Assembly: GCF_014635345.1 (NCBI RefSeq)
Contig: NZ_BMCU01000003.1
Span: 620,001-684,000, forward strand
Direction of reading: 5' to 3'
From: Rhodococcoides trifolii
GTDB taxonomy: Bacteria; Actinomycetota; Actinomycetes; Mycobacteriales; Mycobacteriaceae
DNA: 64,000 nt
Position numbers and translations under genes: made by a program
Notes under the pieces: generated by a model
Told to the model about the DNA's origin: nothing
The model's input: the letters and a program-made list of their open reading frames with translations, nothing else
Database searches by the model: none
In this document: in pieces, positions 63,749-64,000 of the stretch
Layout of the letters: every line of letters begins with the position of its first letter
How positions within the stretch are numbered: the first letter of the stretch is position 1

Positions 63749-64000
63749 TCATTCGGTCGGCACCAGCTCACGCGATTTTTCGATGGTGCGGCGCCTGCGT
63801 GTGGCCCCCGGCCGGAGACCGCTGTGGAATGCGACGCCGAGGCCGAGCGCGAGCGCCTGGATGACGATCTGCCATCCGTAGCTGAGGCCGAGAGTCGATG
63901 CGAGACGGTCGACTTGAGTGAAGAACAGGGCAGCGATCAGCGAAGCCAGCACGCTGCCCTTACCGCCCAGGAGCGATGTCCCACCCAGGACCACTGCGGC
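63749..64000 (-). CDS. RbsC-like ABC permease, C-terminal part (cut by window edge)
   Basis: The frame enters from the right edge and ends at 63749. Its visible 83 residues open A-A-V-V-L-G-G-T-S-L-L-G-G-K-G-S, the conserved C-terminal RbsC block, then two helices and a basic tail. It gives the system a second permease beside the one fused to the ATPase, so the pore is probably a heterodimer. The 5' end is outside the window. Confidence 0.85.
   Translation of the reverse strand, partial: AAVVLGGTSLLGGKGSVLASLIAALFFTQVDRLASTLGLSYGWQIVIQALALGLGVAFHSGLRPGATRRRRTIEKSRELVPTE

Overview
The window is high-GC actinobacterial DNA, most likely from Rhodococcus or a close mycolic-acid relative. The clues are the mycobacterial-type LexA box at a DUF222/13E12 HNH gene, the DtxR/IdeR-type iron box, a leucine-degradation locus matching the M. 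tuberculosis Rv2498c-Rv2504c gene set, dense 4-nt ATGA/GTGA overlaps, and many starts that sit 6-7 nt after a TAnnnT -10 hexamer, as expected of leaderless mRNAs. I see no tRNA, rRNA, CRISPR array or insertion sequence.

Left part (1-23 kb): the end of a cytochrome P450 coupled to a flavin/2Fe-2S reductase; a hemerythrin; an iron-regulated siderophore-interacting flavoprotein; a four-gene osmoprotectant ABC importer; CopC and YceI proteins; an SOS-controlled 13E12 nuclease-like gene; a lone type III polyketide synthase; a large FAD/4Fe-4S 2-hydroxyacid dehydrogenase; a diguanylate cyclase; a decayed GyrI-like gene whose promoter survives; two secreted proteins; a patatin and a hydrolase.

Middle (23-46 kb): a branched-chain amino acid block. 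ScoAB CoA-transferase faces an IclR regulator. On the other strand accD-accA-acyl-CoA dehydrogenase-MaoC-CitE form a fully overlapping operon behind a 26-bp operator. After a GDSL hydrolase, an old-yellow-enzyme homologue, an MFS transporter and a GAF-PucR regulator come a GlcD-type oxidase and a complete 2-oxoacid dehydrogenase complex (E1a, E1b, E2, E3). Together these could carry a branched 2-hydroxy or 2-oxo acid through acyl-CoA to acetyl-CoA and acetoacetyl-CoA.

Right part (46-64 kb): a GAF-GGDEF-EAL protein behind a structured leader; a TetR-controlled alcohol dehydrogenase with two near-identical operators; a VOC-SRPBCC fusion; then a catabolic island. The island holds three zinc-type dehydrogenases, two SDRs, a progesterone-5beta-reductase/iridoid-synthase-like (PRISE) reductase, a 3-hydroxyisobutyrate-dehydrogenase-like protein, an XRE-cupin regulator and a sugar-type ABC importer whose RbsA-like ATPase and RbsC-like permease are one polypeptide. 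The last gene, a second permease, runs off the right edge. This island is the best candidate for an undescribed pathway.
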